From the NCBI RefSeq assembly GCF_006349365.1, contig NZ_CP040899.1:1116001-1180000 (forward strand): a DNA stretch of 64,000 nt, written 5' to 3'. A model generated the notes under the pieces. The model was not told the origin of the DNA. It did not search any database and worked only from the letters and a program-made list of their open reading frames with translations. This document shows, in pieces, positions 55,485 to 63,204 of the stretch. The stretch is from Georgenia wutianyii. GTDB taxonomy: Bacteria > Actinomycetota > Actinomycetes > Actinomycetales > Actinomycetaceae. Positions within the stretch are counted from its first letter, which is position 1. Each line of letters starts with the position of its first letter. The position numbers and the translations under genes were made by a program.

Positions 55485-56494
55485 GCGCTCGCGCCCGCGA
55501 GGGTGCTGACCTCGGCCCAGGTGGCCCGCCGCACGGGCAGCCCGCGCTCGAGGTTCTCGCGCCGGGCGCGCTCGGTGCCCTCACCGGGGTAGCGCAGGTC
55601 CGCGCCGGCGGCGTGCAGCGAGGCGACGACGGCGTCGGCCACCCGCTCCTGCTCGTCGGGACCGCTGACGACGCCCGGGTCGAGGGCGAGGAAGAACTGG
55701 GTCTGGCCGCTCTCGCCCTCCGGGTCCGTGCCGAGCTCGTGGGTCGCGGCCCCGCCGGAGAGCATGGCGGCCCACGCGTCGAGGACGACGGCGAGCGCGA
55801 AGCCCTTCCAGCGACCGACCGCGGCCGGGCGCCCGCTGTCGAGGACCGCGGCGGCGTCGTGCGTGAGGTCGCCCTCGGCGGTGAAGCCGCCGGGGACCGG
55901 GAGCCGCTCGCCGCGCTGGGCGTAGCCGGTGAGGACACCGACGGAGAACTGGCTCAGCGCCATGTCGAGGACGAGCGGACCGGCAGGCCGGGGGACGGCG
56001 ACGACGAGCGGGTTGTTGCCGACGACGGGCTCCTCCCCGGCGGCGGAGGTGTTGGCGATGGTGTTCGACCAGCACATCGCGAGGAGGCCAGCCTCGGCCG
56101 CCTGCCGGCCGTAGGTGCCGCCGCGCATCCAGTGGTTCGTGTTGCCGAGGGCGACGGCGCCGACCCCGTGCGTGCGGGCGAGGGCGACCGCGCGGTCCAT
56201 CGCGGCCCAGGCGTTGAGGTTCCCGGGGCCGCGCCGTCCGTCCCACCGCTCGACAGCCCCGCTGCCGGCAGTCCGCTCCGGCGTGGCCGAGACGTCGACG
56301 AGGCCGGCGGCGACGGTGCGTGCGAAGCGGGGGAGGCGTTCGACGCCGTGGGAGTACACCCCGTCGCGGGTGGCCTCGACGAACAGCCGGGCGCACAGGT
56401 CGCCGCGCTCGCCGGTGAGCCCGAGCCGCCCGACCGCGGCGCGGACGACGCGGTGGACCTCCTCGAGCGGCAGGCGCAGCTCGCCGTCGGCCAT
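55481..56494 (-). CDS. YiaK/DlgD-like 3-dehydro-L-gulonate 2-dehydrogenase (Ldh_2 family)
   Basis: 337 aa. It belongs to the malate/L-lactate dehydrogenase (Ldh_2) family with an NADPH-binding fold unlike LDH. The segments DGVYSHGVERLPRF, NTNHWMRGGTYGRQAAEAG, VGNNPLVVAVP and GRWKGFALAVVLDAWAAMLS follow E. coli YiaK (2,3-diketo-L-gulonate reductase) closely. The ATG directly abuts the lexA TAG, so it is presumably the second gene of the lexA transcript. No other ulosonate or ascorbate genes are nearby, so the physiological substrate is uncertain. Confidence 0.86.
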   Translation of the reverse strand: MADGELRLPLEEVHRVVRAAVGRLGLTGERGDLCARLFVEATRDGVYSHGVERLPRFARTVAAGLVDVSATPERTAGSGAVERWDGRRGPGNLNAWAAMDRAVALARTHGVGAVALGNTNHWMRGGTYGRQAAEAGLLAMCWSNTIANTSAAGEEPVVGNNPLVVAVPRPAGPLVLDMALSQFSVGVLTGYAQRGERLPVPGGFTAEGDLTHDAAAVLDSGRPAAVGRWKGFALAVVLDAWAAMLSGGAATHELGTDPEGESGQTQFFLALDPGVVSGPDEQERVADAVVASLHAAGADLRYPGEGTERARRENLERGLPVRRATWAEVSTLAGASA

Positions 56495-57196
56495 CTACAG
56501 GCTGCGCAGGACCGAGACGACGCGCCCCAGGACCTGGGCGTGGTCGCCGTCGATGGGGGAGTAGGCCTCGTTGGCCGGGAGCAGCCACACGTGGCCGTCG
56601 CGGCGCTGGAGCGTCTTGATCGTGGCCTCCTCCCCCAGCAGGGCGGCGACGATCTCCCCGTTCTCCGCGACCGGCTGGCGGCGCACGACGACCCAGTCGC
56701 CGTCGCAGATGGCGGCCTCGATCATCGAGTCGCCCTGGACCTTGAGGAGGAAGAGGTCCCCGTCCCCGACGAGCTGGCGCGGCAGCGGGAAGACGTCCTC
56801 GACCGTCTGCTCGGCCAGGATCGGGCCGCCGGCCGCGATGCGCCCGACGACGGGCACGAAGGTGGGCGCGGGGGCGTCGGTGCCGTCCTCCGGGCTGCCG
56901 AGCTGCTGCGGTCCGCGGACCTCGCTGCCGACGATCTCGATCGCCCGCGGGCGCTTGGGGTCGCGGCGCAGGTACCCCTTGCGCTCGAGGGCGGTGAGCT
57001 GGTGCTTGACCGACGACGGGCTGGTGAGCCCGACGAGGTGGCCGATCTCCCGCATGGTCGGGGGGTATCCGCGCTCGTCGACCGAGCGGCGGATCGTCTC
57101 GAGGACGAGACGCTGCCGCTCGGTGAGGGCGCCGTCGACAGGCTCACGCTCGGGGAGCTCGTGCACGGTCGCGCCGGGCCGCTCGTCCTGGTTCAC
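56495..57196 (-). CDS. lexA: SOS repressor LexA
   Basis: 233 aa. The winged HTH occupies residues 24-85 ([23 protein letters not shown]). Self-cleavage would occur at Ala122-Gly123 in GRIAAGGP, with the Ser157 (GDSM) and Lys194 (ATIK) dyad. RecA filaments trigger cleavage and derepression of SOS genes. The open frame continues to 57433, but GTG 57196 with GAGGAGCACGAGG upstream gives the family length. A near-perfect LexA box at 57271-57286 overlaps its promoter, consistent with autoregulation. Confidence 0.97.
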   Translation of the reverse strand: MNQDERPGATVHELPEREPVDGALTERQRLVLETIRRSVDERGYPPTMREIGHLVGLTSPSSVKHQLTALERKGYLRRDPKRPRAIEIVGSEVRGPQQLGSPEDGTDAPAPTFVPVVGRIAAGGPILAEQTVEDVFPLPRQLVGDGDLFLLKVQGDSMIEAAICDGDWVVVRRQPVAENGEIVAALLGEEATIKTLQRRDGHVWLLPANEAYSPIDGDHAQVLGRVVSVLRSL

Positions 57197-57245
57197 GCCT
57201 CGTGCTCCTCGAATGTCAGTGGCTGGTGATGTGCTCGTGCTCGAC

Positions 57246-57286
57246 AGCGTAGAAGGACCCACGGCCGATATCAAACATCTGTTCGA
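57246..57286 (-). promoter_or_regulatory. lexA promoter with LexA box
   Basis: On the minus strand TTTGAT and TACGCT (57246-57251) are 18 nt apart as -35 and -10. The palindrome TCAAACATCTGTTCGA (57271-57286, plus strand) covers the -35. It deviates from CGAAC-N4-GTTCG at one half-site base. Confidence 0.7.
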
Positions 57287-57316
57287 CGGCGTGTCGACAG
57301 TGTCGGAGCCGCGTAG

Positions 57317-57353
57317 TACGGTGTCGCACAGATGTTCGACGAACAGGCGTTCG
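57317..57353 (+). promoter_or_regulatory. SOS promoter of the LysM gene
   Basis: TCGACA (57293-57298) and TACGGT (57317-57322) form -35 and -10 with an 18-nt spacer. CGAACAGGCGTTCG (57340-57353) is a perfect CGAAC-N4-GTTCG SOS box just downstream of the expected start site, 13 nt before the ATG. Confidence 0.8.
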
Positions 57354-57366
57354 AAGGAGAGAGACG

Positions 57367-57825
57367 ATGAGTGCACTGGCGATCCCCGTCCGGTCCGGCC
57401 CCGTCGGTGGCGTCCGCGCCGCCCGCCCGGCACCCCACCTCCGCCTCGTCGGGCCGGACTTCGTCCCGCCCGTCGCCGTCGTGGCGCCGACCGCCCGTCC
57501 CACCGCCGGTCCCGCCGCGAGGCCCGCGATCCGCCTCTCGGCCCGCGGGCGCGTCGTGCGCGGGGCCCTCCTGCTCCTCACCTCACTCGCCCTGGCGATC
57601 GCGGGAGGTGCCTGGGTGGGCAGCGTCGCCTCGGAGGCCGGCACGTACACCGGACCGGTCGAGCGCGTGAGCGTCGGCGCGGGGGACACCCTGTGGGCGA
57701 TCGCCGCCACGTCGGCAGCGGAGGGGCAGGACGTGCGCGACGTCGTCGACGACATCATGCGCCTCAACGGCCTGGGGTCCGGGGAGCTCGTCGTGGGGCA
57801 GCAGATCGTCGTCCCCGCGCCCTGA
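57367..57825 (+). CDS. SOS-induced LysM membrane protein (DivS/YneA/ChiZ-type division inhibitor candidate)
   Basis: 152 aa. A Pro/Arg-rich cytoplasmic N-terminus of about 58 residues is followed by one membrane helix (about 62-85) and an extracytoplasmic LysM domain (about 97-152, [13 protein letters not shown]...[10 protein letters not shown]). The domain layout and the divergent position next to lexA match YneA, DivS and mycobacterial Rv2719c/ChiZ, which delay septation during DNA damage. AAGGAGA precedes the ATG, and a perfect LexA box lies in the leader. Sequence similarity among these proteins is low, so the assignment rests on architecture and context. Confidence 0.85.
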   Translation: MSALAIPVRSGPVGGVRAARPAPHLRLVGPDFVPPVAVVAPTARPTAGPAARPAIRLSARGRVVRGALLLLTSLALAIAGGAWVGSVASEAGTYTGPVERVSVGAGDTLWAIAATSAAEGQDVRDVVDDIMRLNGLGSGELVVGQQIVVPAP

Positions 57826-57912
57826 GCGATGTTGCACGTCCCGTTCGCGCGCCCGTACCGTGCACCTCAGCGGTGCCGCACGGTGGACCGCCCGAACGAC
57901 GAGGAGCCTGGC

Positions 57913-58428
57913 GTGCACTGTCCGTTCTGCCGGAACGCCGACTCCAGGGTCATCGACTCGCGGACGGCCGACGACGGCTCGTCCATCCGCAGGCGGCGCG
58001 AGTGCACCGCGTGCCACCGGCGCTTCACGACGATCGAGACGTCGAGTCTCTCGGTGGTGAAGCGCTCGGGCGTCGTCGAGCCCTTCAGCCGCGCGAAGGT
58101 CATGGCCGGGGTGCGCAAGGCGTGCCAGGGCCGCCCGGTCTCCGACGACGACCTCGCACTCCTGGCCCAGCAGGTCGAGGAGACCGTGCGCTCGGCCGGC
58201 GCCGCGCAGATCGATGCCGAGGAGGTCGGCCGCGCCATCCTCGGGCCGCTGCGCGCCCTCGACGAGGTCGCCTACCTCCGCTTCGCGAGCGTCTACTCCT
58301 CCTTCACCTCCCTGGACGACTTCGAGTCGGCGATCACCGCCCTGCGGGCCGAGCGCCCCGACCCGTCCCCCGGGCCCGAGGCGGACGGCTCGGCTAGTGT
58401 TGAGGCTGGCGAGCCCGGCTCGCGCTGA
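57913..58428 (+). CDS. nrdR: Transcriptional repressor NrdR
   Basis: 171 aa. It represses ribonucleotide reductase genes according to the dATP/ATP state. The zinc ribbon has CPFC and [12 protein letters not shown]. The ATP-cone domain (residues 46-136) contains [24 protein letters not shown]. The GTG at 57913 follows GAGGAG and gives the invariant start MHCPFCRN; the frame is open back to 57829. No reductase gene lies in this window, so its targets are elsewhere. A long hairpin follows. Confidence 0.96.
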   Translation: MHCPFCRNADSRVIDSRTADDGSSIRRRRECTACHRRFTTIETSSLSVVKRSGVVEPFSRAKVMAGVRKACQGRPVSDDDLALLAQQVEETVRSAGAAQIDAEEVGRAILGPLRALDEVAYLRFASVYSSFTSLDDFESAITALRAERPDPSPGPEADGSASVEAGEPGSR

Positions 58429-58430
58429 CC

Positions 58431-58472
58431 ACCGGTGACGGTGGCGGAGGGGAAGCCGCCACCGTCACCGGT
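58431..58472. terminator. nrdR terminator (bidirectional)
   Basis: A perfect 17-bp stem pairs 58431-58447 (ACCGGTGACGGTGGCGG) with 58456-58472 around an 8-nt loop, 2 nt after the nrdR stop. A pyrimidine-rich run (TCCTCGTCTCTC) follows. It may also end the convergent aldo-keto reductase transcript. Confidence 0.9.
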
Positions 58473-58545
58473 TCCTCGTCTCTCGGGGCCTGCCCCTGGG
58501 ACGGACCGCGCGCAGGGCTCCTCGCCCCGCGCGGGCCTGTCGGCC

Positions 58546-59577
58546 TCAGCGGGTGCGCGCCGCCCAGATGTTGATGCCGGCGTCGACGGCGTGCTCGTCG
58601 ATGCGCGCGAGCTCCTCGTCGCTGAGCTCGAGGTTGTCCAGCGCCGCGAGCGTGTCGTCCAGCTGTGCGACGCTCGAGGCGCCGACGAGGGCGGTCGTCA
58701 CGCGCGGGTCGCGCAGCACCCACACGATGGCGAGCTGGGCGAGCGTCTGACCGCGCTCGGCCGCGATGTCGGCGAGTGCCCGGATGTGCCCGATGCTCTC
58801 CTCGGTGAGGAACTCCCGGCGCAGCGAGCCGTCGCGCGCCGCGCGCGAGTCCTGCGGCACGCCGTCGAGGTAGCGGCCGGTGAGCATGCCCTGGGCGAGC
58901 GGGGAGAAGACGACGTTGCCCATCCCGGCCTCCGCGGTGACGTCCAGCGCGCTCGGGCTGCCCTCCTCGACCCAGCGGTTGAGCATCGAGTACGAGGGCT
59001 GGTGGACGAGCAGCGTGAGACCGATCTCCCGCGCGACCTCGACGGCCTGTGCGGCCCGCTCGGCGGTGTAGGAGGAGATGCCCGCGTAGAGCGCGCGGCC
59101 GGAGTCGACGGCGGTCTTCAGTGCCCCCATCGTCTCGTGCAGCGGGGTCGTCGGGTCGTCGCGGTGGGAGTAGAAGATGTCGACGTAGTCCTGCCCGAGG
59201 CGACGCAGCGAGGCGTCGAGGGAGGAGAGGAGGTACTTGCGCGAGCCCCACTCGCCGTAGGGCCCCGGCCACATGCGGTAGCCGGCCTTGGAGGAGATGA
59301 CGAGCTCGTCGCGGTAGGGCGCGAGGTCGGTGGCGAGCAGCCGGCCGAAGAACGACTCGGCCGCGCCCGGGGGCGGGCCGTAGTTGTTCGCGAGGTCGAT
59401 GTGGGTGACGCCGCGGTCGAAGGCGTGCAGGACGATCTCCCGCTGCGTGTCCTCGGACTTGTCGTGCCCGAAGTTCTGCCACAGGCCGAGTGCGATCGCC
59501 GGCAGGTCCAGGCCGCTGCGTCCGCAGCGGCGGTAGATCATGGAGTCGTAGCGGTCACCCGCGGGCAGGTAGCTCAT
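58546..59577 (-). CDS. YghZ-like aldo-keto reductase (L-glyceraldehyde 3-phosphate reductase type)
   Basis: 343 aa. The AKR catalytic residues are seen as Asp and Tyr in HIDLANNYGPPPGAAE, Lys in ISSKAGY and His in YSHRDDP. The N-terminal YRRCGRSGLDLPAIALGLWQNFG and the segment FSPLAQGMLTGRYL are close to E. coli YghZ, which reduces L-glyceraldehyde 3-phosphate and methylglyoxal. TACGGT on the minus strand ends 8 nt before the ATG. The gene lies 20 nt behind serA and may also be read from there. A methylglyoxal detoxifying role is plausible but not shown. Confidence 0.9.
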   Translation of the reverse strand: MSYLPAGDRYDSMIYRRCGRSGLDLPAIALGLWQNFGHDKSEDTQREIVLHAFDRGVTHIDLANNYGPPPGAAESFFGRLLATDLAPYRDELVISSKAGYRMWPGPYGEWGSRKYLLSSLDASLRRLGQDYVDIFYSHRDDPTTPLHETMGALKTAVDSGRALYAGISSYTAERAAQAVEVAREIGLTLLVHQPSYSMLNRWVEEGSPSALDVTAEAGMGNVVFSPLAQGMLTGRYLDGVPQDSRAARDGSLRREFLTEESIGHIRALADIAAERGQTLAQLAIVWVLRDPRVTTALVGASSVAQLDDTLAALDNLELSDEELARIDEHAVDAGINIWAARTR

Positions 59578-59597
59578 GGCTCCCCACCGTAGTCGGC

Positions 59598-60815
59598 TCA
59601 GACCTCGGTCTGCCCAGCAGGCAGGACACGCAGCCGGATGGTGTCGGGGACCTCGTCCAGCGCCTGGCGGGCCTCGTCGGGCAGGTCGCCGCCGATGTCG
59701 GTGATGACGTAGCCCAGGTCGCCCGAGGTGCCGAGGATCTGCCCCTCGATGTTCGCCCCGCTCTCCGCGAACGCCTGGTTGACCAGCGCCAGCGCACCGG
59801 GGGTGTTGCGGTGCAGGTAGGCCACCCGGTGGCGGGCGGCGGGCGCCGGGTCGAGGGCGAGCGGGGGGACGTTGACGCTCATCGTCGTCGTGCCGTCCAG
59901 GACGTAGCGGGCGAGCTTGTTCGAGACGAACGCGCCGATGCCCTCCTGCGCCTCCTCGGTCGACCCGCCGACGTGCGGGGTGAGGATGACGTTGGGCAGG
60001 CCGCGCAGCTCGGAGTCGAACGGGTCACCGGTGCGCATCGGCTCGTCGGCGAAGACGTCGACGGCGGCGCCGACGATCTTGCCCGAGAGGACGTGCTCGC
60101 GCAGCGCGCCGTAGTCGACGACGAAGCCGCGCGAGAGGTTGAGGAAGATCGAGCCGGGCCGCATCCGGTCGAACTGCTCGGGGCCGAACATCCCCGCGTT
60201 CCCCGGCCGACCGTCGACGTGGAGGGTGACGACGTCGGAGACGTCGAGCAGCTCGTCCAGGCTGCCCATGCGCCGTGCGTTGCCCAGCGCGAGCTTCTCG
60301 GCCATGTCGTAGAAGACCACCCGCATGCCCAGCGCCTCGGCGAGGACGGACAGCTGCGTGCCGATGTTGCCGTAGCCGACGATGCCGAGCGTGCGCCCGC
60401 GCACCTCGTGCGCGCCGGCCGCGCTCTTGAGCCAGGTCCCGGCGTGCAGGGCGTCGTCGACGACGGTGAGGCGCCGGCTGAGCGCGACGATCTCCCCGAG
60501 CGCGAGCTCGACGACCGAGCGCGTGTTGGAGAACGGGGCGTTGAACACGGCCACGCCGCGGTGGGCCGCGAAGCGCAGGTCGATCTGGTTCGTCCCGATG
60601 GCGAAGGAGCCGATGACGAGGAGGTCCGGCGCAGCCTCGAGCACCCGGCGGCTCACCGTCGTCTTGGACCGGATGCCGAGGACCTGGACGCCGTCCAGGG
60701 CCGCGATGAGCTCGTCCTCGCCCATCGCGCCGGGGTGGCGGCGGACCTCGAGGCCGGCGGCCTCCAGGGCAAGGTCGGCGTTCGGGTGGGGGTTCTCCAG
60801 CAGCAGTGCGCGCAC
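59598..60815 (-). CDS. serA: D-3-phosphoglycerate dehydrogenase
   Basis: 405 aa. It is the first enzyme of serine synthesis. The NAD-binding GIVGYGNIG, the substrate Arg in LNLSRGFVVDYGAL and the catalytic His in ILTPHVGGSTEEAQ are present. A single C-terminal ACT domain follows (HRNTPGALALVNQAFAESGANIEGQ), the E. coli-like short type rather than the long mycobacterial form. Serine feedback through the ACT domain is expected. GTG 60815 is 7 nt after GAACAT, a weak -10, and no Shine-Dalgarno site is seen. Confidence 0.96.
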   Translation of the reverse strand: MRALLLENPHPNADLALEAAGLEVRRHPGAMGEDELIAALDGVQVLGIRSKTTVSRRVLEAAPDLLVIGSFAIGTNQIDLRFAAHRGVAVFNAPFSNTRSVVELALGEIVALSRRLTVVDDALHAGTWLKSAAGAHEVRGRTLGIVGYGNIGTQLSVLAEALGMRVVFYDMAEKLALGNARRMGSLDELLDVSDVVTLHVDGRPGNAGMFGPEQFDRMRPGSIFLNLSRGFVVDYGALREHVLSGKIVGAAVDVFADEPMRTGDPFDSELRGLPNVILTPHVGGSTEEAQEGIGAFVSNKLARYVLDGTTTMSVNVPPLALDPAPAARHRVAYLHRNTPGALALVNQAFAESGANIEGQILGTSGDLGYVITDIGGDLPDEARQALDEVPDTIRLRVLPAGQTEV

Positions 60816-60822
60816 GGACCTT

Positions 60823-60828
60823 ATGTTC
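60823..60828 (-). promoter_or_regulatory. Weak -10 box for leaderless serA
   Basis: GAACAT on the minus strand ends 7 nt before GTG 60815. The match is weak, but the spacing is the same as at the other leaderless genes. Confidence 0.3.
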
Positions 60829-60873
60829 TCGCACCGGGCCCCGAAGGGGGAAACCGATCCGCCAACCGGACGG

Positions 60874-63087
60874 CTACGCCTCGAACCCCTCCGGCAGCGG
60901 GGCGCGGTGGACGACGTGCAGGCGGCGGGTCGGCCGGGTCATCGCGACGTACAGGTCGCCGGGTCCGCCACGGGCGATCTCGGCCGGCTCGACGAGCACG
61001 ACGACGTCGAACTCCAGGCCCTTGGCCGCGACGGCGTCCAGGACGACGACGGGCGCCCCGAGGAGGTCCCCACCGGGCGCCTCGAGCTTCCCCGCCAGCC
61101 GGTCGGCGAGCGCGGCCCGCGTCGCGGCGACCCTGCCGGGTGCAGTGATCACCGCGACCCGTCCCGCGCCGAGCGCGGCGTGCTCCGCGGCGACGACGTC
61201 GACGAGGTCGGCCTCGCCCGCCAGGCGCGTCGTGCGCAGCGAGCCGGGCACCTCGCGGGCCGAGCGGGCGGGCGCCGCGTGCGCCCCGCCGGCGGCGCGC
61301 AGGACGCGCACGGCGGCGCGCATGACCTCGGCGGGCGTGCGGTAGTTGATCGTCAGGGCCGCCGTGCGCACGTGCTCGTGCGCCGCGGTCCCGAGCAGCT
61401 CGCGCCAGCTGCGGGCGGGGGTGTGGCCTGAACGCTGGTCGAGGTCGCCGACGAGCGTCATCGAGCGGGCCGGGTTGCGCCGCAGCAGCGCGCGCCACGC
61501 CATCGGCGACAGCTCCTGCGCCTCGTCGACGACGATGTGGCCGTAGGTCCACTCCCGGTCCGCGGCCGCCCGCTCGGCGACCGACAGGCTCGCCTCCGGC
61601 GCGGCGAACCGCGCGGCGAGGGTCTGGGCGTCGACGAGGCCGCCGCCGAGGCCGTCCTCACGGATGGCGTGCTCGGCGTAGGCCACCGCGGCTGCCTGCT
61701 CGGCCTCGCGGGCGACGCGCGCCCGCTCCTGCTGCGGGTTCTCCAGGTGCCCGAGGAGGACGGCGAGCTCGTCGAGGAGCGGCAGGTCGGCTGGGGTCCA
61801 CGGGGCGTCGGCGGGCCGGCGGAGCAGGCGGCGCTCCTGGACGGTGAGCCCGCGGGCGTGGCGGGCGAGCAGCTCGGGGTCGGCGTAGAGCCGCCGCAGC
61901 AGCTGCTCGGGCGTCGTGGGCATCCAGCGCAGGTTGATCTCGCGGCGGGCGTCGCGCGACTCGCGCACCGACTGCAGGAGGTAGCCGTGCTCGGACTCCA
62001 GGTCCAGGCCCTTGTCCTCGGCCCAGCGGCGTACGACGGCCTCGAGCACCGCCGTCGCGTAGGTGCGCCGGGCGATGTTGTGCGGCCGGCCGCTGCGCCG
62101 GGCGCGCTCCTGCGCGGAGCGCACGTCGTCCGGCTCGAGGAGCACCTGCTCGCCGTCGACGTCGAGGACGACGGGCTCGGCGAGGCGGCGCGGGATGCCC
62201 CGCACGGCGCTGCGCAGGACCTGGGCCATGACCGGCCGGCCCTTGAGCGCGGCGACCGCCTCGGGCTCGGTGCCGGTGACCGGGACGTCGGCGAGCAGGT
62301 CGCCGAGCGTGGTGGCGACGACGCCGCTCTCACCGAGGGAGGGGAGGACCTGCTCGATGTAGCGCAGGAAGACCCGGCTCGGCCCGACGACGAGCACCCC
62401 GGAGCGCTCGAGGCGCTCGCGGTGGGTGTAGAGGAGGTAGGCGGCGCGGTGGAGCGCGACGGCGGTCTTGCCCGTGCCCGGCCCGCCCTCGACGACGAGG
62501 ACGCCGTCGACGTCGGAGCGGATGATCTCGTCCTGCTCGGCCTGGATCGTGGCGACGATGTCGTTCATCCGGCCCTCGCGGGCTGCGGACATCGCGGCGA
62601 ACAGGGCGCCCTCGCCGGTGAGGCCCTCGACGTCGGCGGCCGTGTCGAGCAGCTCGTCCTCCACGCCGGTGACCTGGCGGCCGCGGGTCATGAGGTGGCG
62701 GCGCAGCACGACCTCACCGCGCTGGGCGGCGGTCGCCTGGTAGAAGGGGCGGGCGGCCGGCGCGCGCCAGTCGATGAGGAGCGACTCCTGCTCGTCGTCT
62801 GCGATGCCGATGCGCCCGATGTACCGGCGCGACTCGTCCTGCAGGTCGAGGCGGCCGAAGACGAGCCGGTTCTCCACCTGCTCGAGCCGCGCGAGCGTCT
62901 CCTCGTAGTGGGTGGCGAACGCGTCGCGCTCGGACCGGTTCTGCGGTGTCCCCGACGCGCCCTGTCGGCGGACGTCGGCCAGGCGGTCGCGGTAGCGGCG
63001 CCGAAGGTCGTCGAGGCGCGCGTACACATGGTCGACGAACTCCTGGTCCGCCTGCCACGGAACCCGCGTCGCGTTCGGCTGCGCCAC
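60874..63087 (-). CDS. helR: RNA polymerase recycling motor ATPase HelR/HelD-type
   Basis: 737 aa. It is a UvrD/HelD-like superfamily 1 ATPase that binds RNA polymerase and frees it from stalled complexes. Actinobacterial HelR also protects against rifamycins. An N-terminal coiled-coil arm (residues 10-75) precedes the split motor with GGPGTGKTAVALHRAAYLLY (Walker A), VVDEAQELSPMAW (Walker B) and LVGDLDQRSG. The fold ends with the UvrD_C region VAAKGLEFDVVVL and YVAMTRPTRRLHVV. GTG 63087 follows GAGGGGATGG. The upstream -10 GATAAT is among the best in the window. Whether it is HelR or another HelD class is not certain. Confidence 0.9.
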   Translation of the reverse strand: MAQPNATRVPWQADQEFVDHVYARLDDLRRRYRDRLADVRRQGASGTPQNRSERDAFATHYEETLARLEQVENRLVFGRLDLQDESRRYIGRIGIADDEQESLLIDWRAPAARPFYQATAAQRGEVVLRRHLMTRGRQVTGVEDELLDTAADVEGLTGEGALFAAMSAAREGRMNDIVATIQAEQDEIIRSDVDGVLVVEGGPGTGKTAVALHRAAYLLYTHRERLERSGVLVVGPSRVFLRYIEQVLPSLGESGVVATTLGDLLADVPVTGTEPEAVAALKGRPVMAQVLRSAVRGIPRRLAEPVVLDVDGEQVLLEPDDVRSAQERARRSGRPHNIARRTYATAVLEAVVRRWAEDKGLDLESEHGYLLQSVRESRDARREINLRWMPTTPEQLLRRLYADPELLARHARGLTVQERRLLRRPADAPWTPADLPLLDELAVLLGHLENPQQERARVAREAEQAAAVAYAEHAIREDGLGGGLVDAQTLAARFAAPEASLSVAERAAADREWTYGHIVVDEAQELSPMAWRALLRRNPARSMTLVGDLDQRSGHTPARSWRELLGTAAHEHVRTAALTINYRTPAEVMRAAVRVLRAAGGAHAAPARSAREVPGSLRTTRLAGEADLVDVVAAEHAALGAGRVAVITAPGRVAATRAALADRLAGKLEAPGGDLLGAPVVVLDAVAAKGLEFDVVVLVEPAEIARGGPGDLYVAMTRPTRRLHVVHRAPLPEGFEA

Positions 63088-63116
63088 GTTCCATCCCCTC
63101 TCGATCGGCTGACCAT

Positions 63117-63122
63117 TATCTA
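63117..63122 (-). promoter_or_regulatory. -10 box of helR
   Basis: The minus strand reads TAGATAATGG here, giving GATAAT as a near-consensus -10 about 30 nt before the start codon. No rifamycin-associated palindrome was found around it. Confidence 0.6.
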
Positions 63123-63170
63123 CGATCCCGGCGACCGACGTGGCGTGTCCGGGGCGCGACTCCGTCTGCG

Positions 63171-63176
63171 TACGAT
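63171..63176 (+). promoter_or_regulatory. -10 box of the response-regulator gene
   Basis: TACGAT lies 29 nt before GTG 63205. A GAGAGG ribosome-binding site follows at about 63190. Confidence 0.5.
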
Positions 63177-63204
63177 GTCCCGACCGACGAGAGGACCCCC
63201 CACA

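Noticed and set aside
63097..63204. Rifamycin-associated element upstream of helR
   Set aside because: No long perfect GC palindrome of the described type is present. Only ordinary -10 boxes are visible.
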